64,000 bases of DNA from Chryseobacterium bernardetii (GCF_003815975.1 NZ_CP033932.1:2461501-2525500); one strand, 5' to 3'; counted from the stretch's first letter, positions 18,605 through 27,883 are shown. The notes: generated by a model not told the origin, from the letters alone. Numbers and translations: made by a program.

Positions 18605-19762
18605 ATGGAGCGATCGATTGTGCATTTGGATCTGGATACGTTTTTCGTGTCCTGTGAGAGATTGGTAAATTCCGGTTTTAACGGGATTCCACTGATCATT
18701 GGTGGTGGGGATAGAGGTGTAGTTTCTTCATGTAGCTATGAGGCACGCACCTTTGGGGTAAGATCAGCTATGCCCATGAAAATGGCGCTTCGCCTCTGTC
18801 CACAGGCAAAGGTTGTAAAAGGAGATATGGAGCTTTACTCCAAAATGTCCCATATGGTGACTGAGGTGATAGAAGAAAGTGCACCCGTAATGGAAAAAGC
18901 TTCTATCGATGAATTTTACCTGGATCTAACGGGGATGGATAAGTTTTTCGGCGCTTACAAATGGACAAATGAGCTTGGGGCAAAGATCGAAAAGGAAACT
19001 GGTTTACCGATAAGTTATGCACTATCTACCAACAAAACCGTAAGCAAAATAGGAACTGGGGAATCCAAACCGCACGGACACCGGGAGATACCATCTTTTG
19101 GTGTTCAGTCATTTTTAAATCCATTGTCGATCAAAAAAATGCCTATGGTGGGAAATGCTACTTTTCAATTATTCTCACGAGTAGGTATCAGAACCATAGG
19201 GACACTTTCTGAAATGCCTGTGGAGGTCCTGCAGCAGATGATCGGTAAAAATGGTGCCGATTTATGGAAGAAAGCAAACGGTATCGATGAAACTCCTGTC
19301 ATTCCATATACTGAAAGGAAGGGCATTTCCAAGGAAAGGACATTTAGCAGCGATACAATGGATACCTATGAGGTAAAAGGTCTGATATCAGGAATGGCAG
19401 AGCAGCTTGCCCATCAGCTCCGGCAGGAGAAATGGCTGACGTCAACCGTAGTGATCAAGATCAGATACTCGAACTTTGATACCGAATCCAAACAATGCCG
19501 GGTGAGTTATACTTCTTCTGACCATACCTTAGCAAGAGTTGCACTGGAACTATTTGATAAGATTTATACAAGACGTATGCGGCTTCGTTTGGTTGGCCTG
19601 CGATTTACCGATCTTGTTCACGGCAGTTATCAGATGAATCTTTTTGAAGATAACGCGGAGCTTATCAGCTTGTACCAGGCGATGGATAATATTAAAAACC
19701 GTTTCGGTAAAGATGCGGTTGGTCGGGCTGTTGGATTCAATTTTTCACGGAAGCATTTGTAG
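18605..19762 (+). CDS. dinB: Y-family translesion DNA polymerase (DinB/UmuC type)
   Basis: 385 aa. The catalytic carboxylates are visible: Asp9 in HLDLDTFF and Asp102-Glu103 in ASIDEFYLDL. The fingers motif YEARTFGVRSAMP and the helix-hairpin-helix region (PMVGNATFQLFSRVGIRTIG) are present. A C-terminal little-finger domain ends with QMNLF, a good beta-clamp binding motif. It is divergent from the S24 repressor and followed after 2 bp by a DnaE-type polymerase, so the pair is translated together. Role: error-prone bypass of damaged DNA, probably SOS-controlled. Length is normal. Confidence 0.92.
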   Translation: MERSIVHLDLDTFFVSCERLVNSGFNGIPLIIGGGDRGVVSSCSYEARTFGVRSAMPMKMALRLCPQAKVVKGDMELYSKMSHMVTEVIEESAPVMEKASIDEFYLDLTGMDKFFGAYKWTNELGAKIEKETGLPISYALSTNKTVSKIGTGESKPHGHREIPSFGVQSFLNPLSIKKMPMVGNATFQLFSRVGIRTIGTLSEMPVEVLQQMIGKNGADLWKKANGIDETPVIPYTERKGISKERTFSSDTMDTYEVKGLISGMAEQLAHQLRQEKWLTSTVVIKIRYSNFDTESKQCRVSYTSSDHTLARVALELFDKIYTRRMRLRLVGLRFTDLVHGSYQMNLFEDNAELISLYQAMDNIKNRFGKDAVGRAVGFNFSRKHL

Positions 19763-19764
19763 GT

Positions 19765-22700
19765 ATGTTTTTAAACTGTCATTCCTTTCACAGTCTCCGC
19801 TATGGAACACTTTCCATAGACGACCTTATTTATCAGGCTTTAGCACTGGGGATAAAGGAACTTGTTCTAACCGATATTAATACGGTGACCGGAGTGTATG
19901 AATTTAAAAAGAAATGCGAAGAAAATAATATCCGCCCGATTGTTGGTGTTGAGGTGCGCAACGGAAGTGAATTATACTATATAGCAATTGCAAAAGAGTT
20001 TAGTGGGCTTGCCGAAGTAAACAAAATGCTCACTTCGTACAATTGCGATAATATAGAGTTACCATTGCAGCCTGAATTAATCCACAATTTTATTATATAT
20101 CCTCTGAGCAATATTCCAAAAAACCTCGGAGAAAATGAATATGTGGGAATCTATGAGGATGAACTTAATCTTTTGATAAGGTCGGAGTATAAAAAGCTGT
20201 TTCCCAAAATGGTTATTCTTTGTCCCATTACTTTCAGCACAAAAAAAGAATATAACCTTCATCGGATTTTACGTGCCATTGATAACAATACCCTGCTTTC
20301 CAAACTTGCGGAAAAAGAAGTGTGCCGGAAATCTGAATATTTTCGTTCTGTGGATTCAGTATGCAAAATCTATCGTCATTATCCTGAAATTATTGAGAAT
20401 ACGCAAAAATTACTTTCACAATGCAGTTTTGAATTTGCATTTTCGACACCCAGAAATAGAAAACATTATACGGGTACCAAGGCCGATGACCTGAAGCTGC
20501 TCACGCGATTGGCTTATGCTGGACTGGAACGTCGTTATGGTAGAAATCACGAGATAGCAACTAAGCGGATCGAAAAGGAATTAAAGGTAATTGATGAACT
20601 AAACTTTAGTGGTTATTTTCTAATTACATGGGATATCATCCGATACAGTAATAGCATGGGCTTTATGCATGTGGGACGTGGGAGCGGAGCCAATTCAATT
20701 GTTGCATACTGTTTGGGCATTACCGATATATGCCCTATTGAACTGGATCTTTATTTTGAAAGATTCCTGAATCTTAACCGGAAAAGTCCGCCCGACTTTG
20801 ATATCGATTGGAGCTGGCAGGAAAGAGATATTATACTCGATTATATATTCAATCGGTATGGGAAAGAATATGTCGCATTTTGTGGGACGAATGTTGAATT
20901 CAAATATAAGTCGATTATCAGGGAGGTAGGAAAGGCTTTTGGTTTACCAAAGGAGGAGCTTGACGAACTGAGTAAAAATCCCGAAAGAGTTTTTCGGGAT
21001 GATATTGTGAAGCAGGTACAGAAGTATGGTAAGCTGCTGGAGAAATTTCCGAACCAACGGTCAATGCATTCTTGTGGCATTCTAATCTCTGAAGAACCAC
21101 TCATAAACTTTACGGCTCTTGAAATGCCCCCAAAAGGATTTCCGATTGTACAATGGGACATGCATACAGCTGAGGAGATCGGTTTTGAAAAATTTGACAT
21201 TTTATCGCAAAGGGGGCTAGGTACGATCAATGATACCGTAAGGCTACTTGAAGAAAAAAGGGGGATCAAGGTTAATATTAAAGATACCACACTATCTAAA
21301 GATGAGGTAAAGTGTAATGACTATCTAAGTCAGGGGCGAACGATAGGTTGCTTCTATATCGAATCGCCTGCTATGCGGGGATTGCTCAGAAGGCTAAAGT
21401 GTGATAACTATAAAGTGTTGGTGGCTGCTTCATCCATTATCAGACCAGGTGTCGCTCAGTCCGGAATGATGCACGAGTATATTTTTAGACATAACAATCC
21501 TGACCAGTTTGAATATTTCCATCCTGTCTTTGAGAAGCAGCTGGGAGAGACATATGGTATCATGGTATATCAAGAAGATGTTATAAAAATTGCGCTTCAT
21601 TATGGCGGGGTGTCTGCTGCCGATGGCGATATCCTTAGAAGGGCTATGAGCGGAAAAAGTAGGTCATTAAGTGCACTCCAAAAAGTTAAGGAGTATTTTT
21701 TTGCATCTTGCAGCAACCAAGGACACCCAGAGGAGCTGAGCAGGGAAATTTACAGACAGATAGAATCGTTTGCGGGGTATTCGTTTTGTAAAGCCCACTC
21801 AGCTTCCTATGCGGTGGAAAGCTATCAGAGCCTGTATCTGAAAGTCTACTATCCTTTGGAATTTATGGTTTCCGCCATAAACAATATGGGCGGATTTTAC
21901 AGAACGGAAGTGTATGTTCACGAAGCAAGGATGTCCGGAGGAACGATCCTTAATCCATGCGTGAATAAAAGTGAATATGAGACAACAATATATGGTGAGG
22001 AAATTTACCTGGGCTTGATGCTACTTGAAAAAGTGGAATCGAAACTCGCTCAGCTTATCCCGAAAGAACGGAGGGCGAATGGAGCGTATAAATCTATTGA
22101 GGATTTTATAAAAAGGATTCCAATCGGTATTGAGACTTTACAGACGTTAATCTTTATCGGAGCGTTTCGGTTTACTGGAATACCCAAGAATGAACTTTTA
22201 CTCAAAGCTAGGCTTTTATTGGGAGAGTTTAAACCTGAGAAAAGGTTTCAGACACTGTTTGAAGAACCTATAAAAGAATACAAGTTTCCAGAATTGAAAC
22301 GTAATGTTTTTGAAGATGCCTTCGATGAAATTGAGATATTGAGCTTTCCAGTTTCGTGTACACCATTTGATCTGCTGCAGACGAAGTATCGAGGTACGGT
22401 TATGGCCAAAGATCTTACGGATCATCACAAAAAAGAGGTGAAGATGCTTGCCTATCTGATTTCAAGGAAACATGTTCCTACAAAAAGGGGAACAATGTAC
22501 TTTGGTACATGGATAGATGTTGAGGGCAACTATTTTGACACTGCTCATTTTGCTGACTGCCTTGAAAAATATCCATTTCAGGGTGGGGGATGCTATCTAT
22601 TATTGGGGATTGTGGAAGTTGATTTCCATTTTCCGACAATAACGATCACCAAAATGGCAAAGATGCCATTTATACCTGACCCGCGGTATTCCCATGATGA

Positions 22701-22809
22701 AGAGAAGAAATATGAAGCGCAACAGCGGATTCGGGAAGATGTCAGTATGACTTTCAGGGCCCCTTATCCGCAGGAACATGAAATAGGACTTCCCAGAAAA
22801 CGTTTTTAG
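19765..22809 (+). CDS. dnaE: DnaE-type DNA polymerase III alpha subunit, error-prone accessory copy
   Basis: 1014 aa, shorter than a replicative DnaE of the ~1,160-1,500 aa class. The N-terminal PHP domain starts directly (FLNCHSFHSLRYGTLSIDDL, LVLTDINTVTG). The polymerase core has HVGRGSGANSIVAYCLGI and the catalytic Asp motif PPDFDIDWSW, then GIMVYQEDV and FAGYSFCKAHSASYA. The C-terminal region probably carries the OB fold. Coupled to dinB with a 2-bp gap, it matches the Bacteroidota damage-inducible polymerase pair. The last 24 residues (EDVSMTFRAP to LPRKRF) are duplicated as a fragment at 24,451-24,528. Confidence 0.9.
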   Translation: MFLNCHSFHSLRYGTLSIDDLIYQALALGIKELVLTDINTVTGVYEFKKKCEENNIRPIVGVEVRNGSELYYIAIAKEFSGLAEVNKMLTSYNCDNIELPLQPELIHNFIIYPLSNIPKNLGENEYVGIYEDELNLLIRSEYKKLFPKMVILCPITFSTKKEYNLHRILRAIDNNTLLSKLAEKEVCRKSEYFRSVDSVCKIYRHYPEIIENTQKLLSQCSFEFAFSTPRNRKHYTGTKADDLKLLTRLAYAGLERRYGRNHEIATKRIEKELKVIDELNFSGYFLITWDIIRYSNSMGFMHVGRGSGANSIVAYCLGITDICPIELDLYFERFLNLNRKSPPDFDIDWSWQERDIILDYIFNRYGKEYVAFCGTNVEFKYKSIIREVGKAFGLPKEELDELSKNPERVFRDDIVKQVQKYGKLLEKFPNQRSMHSCGILISEEPLINFTALEMPPKGFPIVQWDMHTAEEIGFEKFDILSQRGLGTINDTVRLLEEKRGIKVNIKDTTLSKDEVKCNDYLSQGRTIGCFYIESPAMRGLLRRLKCDNYKVLVAASSIIRPGVAQSGMMHEYIFRHNNPDQFEYFHPVFEKQLGETYGIMVYQEDVIKIALHYGGVSAADGDILRRAMSGKSRSLSALQKVKEYFFASCSNQGHPEELSREIYRQIESFAGYSFCKAHSASYAVESYQSLYLKVYYPLEFMVSAINNMGGFYRTEVYVHEARMSGGTILNPCVNKSEYETTIYGEEIYLGLMLLEKVESKLAQLIPKERRANGAYKSIEDFIKRIPIGIETLQTLIFIGAFRFTGIPKNELLLKARLLLGEFKPEKRFQTLFEEPIKEYKFPELKRNVFEDAFDEIEILSFPVSCTPFDLLQTKYRGTVMAKDLTDHHKKEVKMLAYLISRKHVPTKRGTMYFGTWIDVEGNYFDTAHFADCLEKYPFQGGGCYLLLGIVEVDFHFPTITITKMAKMPFIPDPRYSHDEEKKYEAQQRIREDVSMTFRAPYPQEHEIGLPRKRF

Positions 22810-22874
22810 ATTCTTTTGAAGAAATTTTAAACAAATTGTTCTGGGGATCGGTTATTTAGAAAAACAGATAGGAA

Positions 22875-23327
22875 ATGGAAAATCACAAAATTGTCGAAGT
22901 CTTAAATGATTTAATAGAGATCAACAACGATAGAGCTGAAGGCTTTGAAAAAGCTATCAGGGACATTAACGCCGAAAACATAGATCTTAAAGCTGCCTTT
23001 GAAAAATTCGCTTCACAAAGCCGAAGCAATATTACAGAGCTTGCGGGACTTGTGGGAAGCAAGGGTGAAGTTCCCGAAGATGGGAATACGGTCCTTGGAG
23101 CATTACATCGCGCTTGGATCGATATAAAGGCAACTTTTGGCGGTAGTGACCGTCACAGTATCCTGGAAGAATGTGAACGTGGGGAAGATGCGATTAAAAA
23201 GGCATACAAAGACGCACTGCAGGAAAATGAGCTCGGAGAAGATGTTCGTGAAGTTTTATTAAAACAACAGGATGGTATCCAGGCGAGCCATGATGCAGTC
23301 AAAGCTCTCAGAGATTTGAGCAAATAA
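22875..23327 (+). CDS. DUF2383/PA2169-family four-helix-bundle protein
   Basis: 150 aa, soluble, helical and acidic. The pattern LNDLIEINNDRAEGFEKAI, then GLVGSKGEVPEDGNTVLGAL, RAWIDIKATFGG and HSILEECERGEDAIKKAY, is characteristic of PA2169-type DUF2383 proteins. These have a ferritin-like bundle and are linked to stress, but their biochemical role is not established to my knowledge. It lies 65 bp after dnaE and ends at a strong terminator. Confidence 0.82.
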   Translation: MENHKIVEVLNDLIEINNDRAEGFEKAIRDINAENIDLKAAFEKFASQSRSNITELAGLVGSKGEVPEDGNTVLGALHRAWIDIKATFGGSDRHSILEECERGEDAIKKAYKDALQENELGEDVREVLLKQQDGIQASHDAVKALRDLSK

Positions 23328-23360
23328 AAAATAAGGATTAGATTGTATAGAAAATGGTTG

Positions 23361-23393
23361 AAAAGCTGTGTTGATTTACTAACACAGCTTTTT
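23361..23393 (+). terminator. Intrinsic terminator after DUF2383 gene
   Basis: An 11-bp perfect stem AAAGCTGTGTT / AACACAGCTTT with an 8-base loop, followed by a T-rich tract. Confidence 0.8.
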
Positions 23394-23603
23394 CTTTTAG
23401 GAGATTATACAGAATATAATTGCGTGTATTAGAGAGTTAATGTTACCGCAAATAGAACACAGCAACAATCGATCTATTTCAGCCCCAAATGATGATGTAA
23501 GCGGATTAGAAGGACTTTTTAGGGTATATAAGCATTATCTGCATTATATTTCTTACTTTTATTATTTAGAATAGTTCTTAATAACTTAATTTAAGGAAGT
23601 GAT

Positions 23604-24293
23604 ATGCCCAAAGTAACCCCAGAACTTTTTGAAGTTCTACACGATAGCAGAGCTGAAAATACATTGGCTAGGCTGTATAAGGAAGCTCTCAAGCAGGGCT
23701 GGTCGATGGTTTTTCATTTCATGCCCAAAGCATTTAAGTTCTTTGGTAAAGGAATAGACTGGAAAACAGAAAATGAAAGCTTTTATGAGGATAAATATAT
23801 ACCAATACTACCTTATCAGGGTACCTTTATCTATATGCAAGCGAGAGCACTGAATGCGAAAAATATCCTCGAATTTGGAACGTCTTTTGGAATTTCTACA
23901 ATCTATCTAGCAAAAGCGGCGAAGGACAATGGAGGTAAAGTTATTTCTACGGAGTACTTAGCCCATAAGGTTAAAATTGCCCGACAGAATCTTATTGAAG
24001 CAGGTGTCAACGAGCATGTTGAGATTTTGGAGGGGGATGCGATGCAGACTTTAAAGGATCTGGATGTGGAATGGGATTTTGTCCTTCTTGATGGTTGGCC
24101 GGACATGGTATATGCGGTATTCAAGCTCATAGAACCGAAGTTGAAAAAAGGTGCAGTGATCTTTGTGGATGATGTTCAGGGATTTCAACCTTCCATGAAG
24201 GACTATTTTGATTATGTACGCAATCCCGAAAATGGGTATCTTTCAACAACCGTATATCCAAAAAAAGCGATGGAATTTACGATTAAGCTTTAA
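23604..24293 (+). CDS. Class I SAM-dependent methyltransferase (O-methyltransferase-like)
   Basis: 229 aa. The Rossmann SAM site is visible: ILEFGTSFGISTIYLAKAA (motif I), VISTEYLAHKVKIARQNL (acidic loop), VEILEGDAMQTL, and DFVLLDGWPDMV (motif IV). VFVDDVQGFQ-type residues near the end resemble metal-dependent O-methyltransferases of the caffeoyl-CoA/catechol type. Substrate unknown. It stands alone with a terminator after it at 24,343 and lies between the true dnaE 3' end and its duplicated fragment. Confidence 0.8.
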   Translation: MPKVTPELFEVLHDSRAENTLARLYKEALKQGWSMVFHFMPKAFKFFGKGIDWKTENESFYEDKYIPILPYQGTFIYMQARALNAKNILEFGTSFGISTIYLAKAAKDNGGKVISTEYLAHKVKIARQNLIEAGVNEHVEILEGDAMQTLKDLDVEWDFVLLDGWPDMVYAVFKLIEPKLKKGAVIFVDDVQGFQPSMKDYFDYVRNPENGYLSTTVYPKKAMEFTIKL

Positions 24294-24342
24294 ATATCGT
24301 ATATTGGTTATGTGTTAACTAACCATCTTAATAGTATATTGT

Positions 24343-24372
24343 AGACTAGTCGTAAGATTAGTCTTTTTTTTT
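24343..24372 (+). terminator. Probable intrinsic terminator after methyltransferase
   Basis: Inverted repeat AGACTA / TAGTCT with a T9 tract immediately following. Confidence 0.6.
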
Positions 24373-24450
24373 CACTTTGTCTGTCAGTACGCGACATGAT
24401 GATACTGAATGCAAGGCACTCTATCTTTTAGGAGAGGATTTGTGGAAAAG

Positions 24451-24528
24451 GAAGATGTCAGTATGACCTTTAAGGCTCCTCATCCGCAGGAAAGTGAGAT
24501 TGGGCTTCCCAGAAAAAAGATGTTTTAA
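24451..24528 (+). pseudogene. dnaE 3'-end fragment
   Basis: 25 codons plus the TAA stop encode EDVSMTFKAPHPQESEIG followed by LPRKKMF, matching the last residues of the dnaE product at 22,735-22,809 with about 80% nucleotide identity by eye. No start and no upstream similarity: the match begins abruptly near 24,448. This is a relic of a second, diverged dnaE copy. The DUF2383 and methyltransferase genes lie between the two 3' ends, which fits replacement by recombination between related mutagenesis cassettes. Confidence 0.75.
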
Positions 24529-24864
24529 GGTCTATCAATACGAGAATAATTTTAATCAGATTACGGAAACCCGTAGGCGGGTCTGAAATTATTCCTTAAA
24601 TTTGCACCTGAAAATTGTGAACCTTGTCATAATTCGATTAAGGGATAATAGTATCGGTCAACATAAAAAATATAGTATATTTCAAATACACGTATAATTC
24701 TACTTATGGTTTAATACGTTTCATGGTTATTAGTTTTTAAACGCATCTTTTAAAGGTGCGTTTTTTTATATAGAACCTTTTTCCGTTGTAATAATATTCC
24801 CTGTGTTTCGTTTAATAGTTCTGATAAAGTTTCCATAATTATTTTGACTTATTTGGTTAAAAAA
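24529..24864. other. Gene-free stretch with palindrome and terminator
   Basis: No supported gene. It contains the inverted repeat TACGGAAACCCGTA (24,562-24,575), followed by an ATTATTCCTTAAATTTG-like string, similar to the TACGGATTTCCGTA plus ATTATCCTTATATT arrangement at 39,840. An intrinsic terminator lies at 24,739-24,767 (AAACGCATCTTT / AAAGGTGCGTTT with one G-T pair, then a T run), so a short plus-strand transcript may exist here. Confidence 0.45.
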
Positions 24865-25335
24865 TTATTTCACAATTCGGACTTTTCCTTGATCATAATT
24901 CAATTTAACATCATTAAGAAATACTTCGCCAAGAATAGGATTGGAACATGGGCCATCGGAATTTTTCATTTTCACGACCAATTTATCCACTGGGGTCTCA
25001 CCGATATGCATCATGAGTGTATCTGCCAAAAGTTTATTATCCGGTGAGATTTTAAAAATTCTTTCAGTTCCTGTTCCCTCAACTGAAGGCCGTATAGTAT
25101 CTTTTTTAGCGGTGTCTTTTACCTTAAAGAAATAGATATCCTTAATTTGATAGGTGGGATCAGCAGAGAAAAATAAGTCTTTGCCCGATGCCGCACCTAC
25201 GACATTAAAATCTAGAAATACGGGTGTAATCTGAAAGGTACATCCTATTTTTTCATCATTGCTTTTTGAGCACCCGAAAAAAAAAGAAGACGTAACAATT
25301 AAAGTTGATATTGATTTTAAGAATTTCACGGTCAT
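24865..25335 (-). CDS. Hypothetical lipoprotein
   Basis: 156 aa. The lipoprotein signal TLIVTSSFFFGCSKSND puts the lipid-carrying Cys at ~22. The mature part is beta-rich with two further Cys (IGCTFQITPVF, DGPCSNPILG). No family recognised. It is downstream of the effector/immunity array on the same strand but separated by ~90 bp, so co-transcription is possible. Confidence 0.6.
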   Translation of the reverse strand: MTVKFLKSISTLIVTSSFFFGCSKSNDEKIGCTFQITPVFLDFNVVGAASGKDLFFSADPTYQIKDIYFFKVKDTAKKDTIRPSVEGTGTERIFKISPDNKLLADTLMMHIGETPVDKLVVKMKNSDGPCSNPILGEVFLNDVKLNYDQGKVRIVK

Positions 25336-25428
25336 AAATTAAAAGTGTGTAATAAGTTTGCATTCCTGACTGAATTGGCATGTTTGATCTATTTAGTATT
25401 AGTTCAGGATTGTTTTTTTAGTGAACGA

Positions 25429-25572
25429 TTATGGACTACGAAATGCTACAGCTAAATTAGAATATCTAAAGTATCCCTCATCTAACCGATGAGCAATTTC
25501 CTCAACAATAAGTGGGATATTGGGAATCACGAGAATAGCGCTGAGTACCACAATAATTGTTTTCCTCTTCAT
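25429..25572 (-). pseudogene. Truncated third copy of the small membrane immunity-like gene
   Basis: 47 codons: MKRKTIIVVLSAILVIPNIP, then a segment with LDEGYFRYSNLAVAFRSP, then TAA. The first ~40 residues are clearly homologous to the start of the 129-aa protein at 26,150 (IPNLPFIGKDI, LDEGYFKYSNLD), but the conserved INPLCFWRW region is missing. It is probably a decayed member of a tandem immunity-gene array. Confidence 0.6.
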
Positions 25573-25719
25573 ATATTTTTGTTCAGTTGCTTGAGGTCAG
25601 TATTATTTGAGGTATGAAGGTCCGTTGAACTTTTTATTGCATGATATTGCTTTGCAGGGTTTTATTAGAAAAACTCCCATAAAATGAGAGTTTTTCCAAG
25701 TGTGCAGTTTAAGAAAAAA

Positions 25720-26100
25720 TCAGAAATCCTGCCATCTATTAGATGGTTCGAAGGGAACTCTGTTTGGCTCTATTTTTTCCCAGTCCCGATACGCGAAATG
25801 TCTGCTGACAGTTAAATAATAACGCCAACGCCAAAAACACAACGGGTTGATTCTATAAAGTCTAAAAATTTCCATATTGGTCATTTCCGGTCTCGTATCA
25901 TAGATAAATCCATAAGTTGTCCACTTGCTCATCCAAGGGGCAAAAATATCAATATACTCAATGCCTGTAAAAGCAGCATTTGCATTTGAATACCGAAAAT
26001 GGTCACCATCAATGGACTTCAATATTTCCGTACCGATAATCGGTGTATTGGGAATAACCAATACAAATAGTACAATTCCTTTAATGAGTTTTCTCTTCAT
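25720..26100 (-). CDS. Small membrane-anchored protein, putative immunity (copy 2)
   Basis: 126 aa. It has an N-terminal signal anchor (LIKGIVLFVLVIPNTPIIG). It shares FRYSN and the C-terminal block YRINPLCFWRWRYYL with the neighbouring 129-aa protein. Tandem duplicates of a small envelope-anchored protein next to a candidate envelope-acting effector are typical of immunity arrays. Function is inferred from position. Confidence 0.55.
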   Translation of the reverse strand: MKRKLIKGIVLFVLVIPNTPIIGTEILKSIDGDHFRYSNANAAFTGIEYIDIFAPWMSKWTTYGFIYDTRPEMTNMEIFRLYRINPLCFWRWRYYLTVSRHFAYRDWEKIEPNRVPFEPSNRWQDF

Positions 26101-26149
26101 ATCCTTTTCTGATCATTCGTGCTAGCTGGCGAAACTATACGACCTAATG

Positions 26150-26539
26150 CTACATTACTTTATTAGTATCGACCTTTTTTTTCTCCATATTCTTTTCGAT
26201 AACACCAGGGTCCATATAATCTAAATGAATACTGTGCCGCAGATAGTAGCTCCATCGCCAAAAACATAGCGGATTAATCTTATATAATCTGTAAAGCTTC
26301 CGGTTTTCTTTTGCGGGGGAGGTGTTTTTTACGAAGTATTCAAAACCAAAGGTTGAGAATCCAGGACTTTTAAAATTAAAATCTTGCGTAAGATAATATG
26401 ATCCATCTAAATTGGAATATTTAAAGTATCCCTCGTCTAACCAGTGATGAATATCCTTACCAATAAAAGGTAGATTGGGAATCAAGAGAATAGTGCCGAC
26501 CACTACGATTATTGCTTTCTTCATATTTTTCTTCTTCAT
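26150..26539 (-). CDS. Small membrane-anchored protein, putative immunity (copy 1)
   Basis: 129 aa. The signal anchor is IIVVVGTILLIPNLPFIG; an alternative start is the Met at 26,524. The conserved block is LYKINPLCFWRWSYYL. It begins 12 bp after the stop of the lipoprotein effector candidate, the closest of three tandem paralogues and thus the best candidate for its cognate immunity protein. Confidence 0.57.
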   Translation of the reverse strand: MKKKNMKKAIIVVVGTILLIPNLPFIGKDIHHWLDEGYFKYSNLDGSYYLTQDFNFKSPGFSTFGFEYFVKNTSPAKENRKLYRLYKINPLCFWRWSYYLRHSIHLDYMDPGVIEKNMEKKKVDTNKVM

Positions 26540-26551
26540 ATCTATTTTTTT

Positions 26552-27883
26552 TTAGTTGCATGGAGTGGTGCTGGTCGGGGCCATACTTGGTGTAAGGGAA
26601 ATACCAGCAGTTCCCGCTGTTTTCATATCACTCAGCTTTAGGTACAAACTTGAAGGTGTCTTATAGCCGATTGGGCTATTGGGAACCTGTAATCCCGTTC
26701 CACCTAGTGCTGCATTAAAAACACCTAAGGCATAATTCGTACAGTTAAAATCATTAAGATCGTATTTTTTTGTACTTCCGGTCAGGGCGGTATTTCGTGC
26801 GTTATTAAAAGCAGCCTCAGATACGCTTATTGTATAACTGCCATCGCTTCTGCGTGTTCCGGGAACTTCTTGTCCAATTGCAGAGTTTTCGGCATTTTTC
26901 ACCCCCGTCATCCAAGTTCCTGCTTGGGGATAGAACCCAAAGGTTAGCGAACGGGTAACTGAGCCATTGGTTTTTTGCATGGTTATGTAAGCATGTCCAG
27001 GATCATTGTCCGAAACATTGTACACCTGATATGCGTTGTTTGGATTGGCAAGATGCGTATGGATCGTTACCTTGTAGGTTGTTTGGGCATTAGAAGGGAT
27101 GTTATTGAAGCAATTTATAAGCTCTTGGATATTAATTGGTTCAGCCGGAGAGTTGTAATAAGTTGAGGCAGGCGCGCCACTGCCACCTCCATGATTATTT
27201 CCGCCACCACCACCTCCGCCACCACCGGTTGCGGTGCCGCTGCAGGTGGTGTATAGATAGGTCCAAAGTTCGGTACCATCATCGAAGTACTGTACCAGAT
27301 ACCACTCGCTGCATACAACGGGTATATTTTTACTTGTGTCAGGTTTACCGTTTTCTTTTGTTACATTGATGTTGTCGTCCTTAATCTTCAATTGCAGGTT
27401 TATCTGTTTAAGGCCACTTGCATCAAGTGATTGGCTGTACAATAACGTATCATTTAAATCATATACCATATAATATACTTTTCCCAGATCCTTGGTACGA
27501 TACACCTGTTTTTTTACGAAATTAGTAATAGCCTCCCCTGAAAATTCAGACACTGAACGGGTGTCAGAAAAGAGATTTACTTTATTCGCGTTTGTTACTT
27601 TATTTCCTTCTATAGTAAACACAAGGTTTTGTTGCATGGAACTATCGGGACCAAGTGTTGTACCGTTCTGCACGGGAACCACAAGCTGCGTATTATTATT
27701 TCCGTTAATGAGCTGTGATTTTGACCAATCTAAGGGAAAAGGTTTCCCATTGTCCTCATACCATTTTTTGGCCAGTGAGGTTTCATCGTTTTGTGGATAG
27801 TTTTCCATATCCCTTTCACAAGACTGCAGCAGCATAATTGCAAATACTGCACAAATTAGTTTTCTGAAAATAGTTGTTAACAT
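26552..27883 (-). CDS. Lipoprotein effector candidate with papain/NlpC-P60-like C-terminal domain
   Basis: 443 aa. The lipoprotein signal is CAVFAIMLLQSCERDM. Residues ~25-210 form a beta-rich N-terminal domain ending in CSEWYLVQYFDDGTELWTYL. A Gly-rich linker (TATGGGGGGGGGNN) separates it from a C-terminal ~200-residue domain. That domain holds a His in DNDPGHAYITM and, ~95 residues later, a Cys in YDLNDFNCTNYALGVFNAAL; this His-before-Cys order fits circularly permuted NlpC/P60-like hydrolases. Modular layout plus tandem immunity-like genes downstream suggest a surface or secreted toxin. Enzymatic activity is inferred. Confidence 0.55.
   Translation of the reverse strand: MLTTIFRKLICAVFAIMLLQSCERDMENYPQNDETSLAKKWYEDNGKPFPLDWSKSQLINGNNNTQLVVPVQNGTTLGPDSSMQQNLVFTIEGNKVTNANKVNLFSDTRSVSEFSGEAITNFVKKQVYRTKDLGKVYYMVYDLNDTLLYSQSLDASGLKQINLQLKIKDDNINVTKENGKPDTSKNIPVVCSEWYLVQYFDDGTELWTYLYTTCSGTATGGGGGGGGGNNHGGGSGAPASTYYNSPAEPINIQELINCFNNIPSNAQTTYKVTIHTHLANPNNAYQVYNVSDNDPGHAYITMQKTNGSVTRSLTFGFYPQAGTWMTGVKNAENSAIGQEVPGTRRSDGSYTISVSEAAFNNARNTALTGSTKKYDLNDFNCTNYALGVFNAALGGTGLQVPNSPIGYKTPSSLYLKLSDMKTAGTAGISLTPSMAPTSTTPCN

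Noticed and set aside
20841..21290. 149-codon minus-strand frame inside dnaE
   Set aside because: Shadow of a clearly coding gene; Ser-rich composition is typical of antisense translation.
27115..27318. 67-codon frame with Gly/Val/Ala repeats inside the effector candidate
   Set aside because: It results from the Gly-rich linker codons of the main gene read in another frame.
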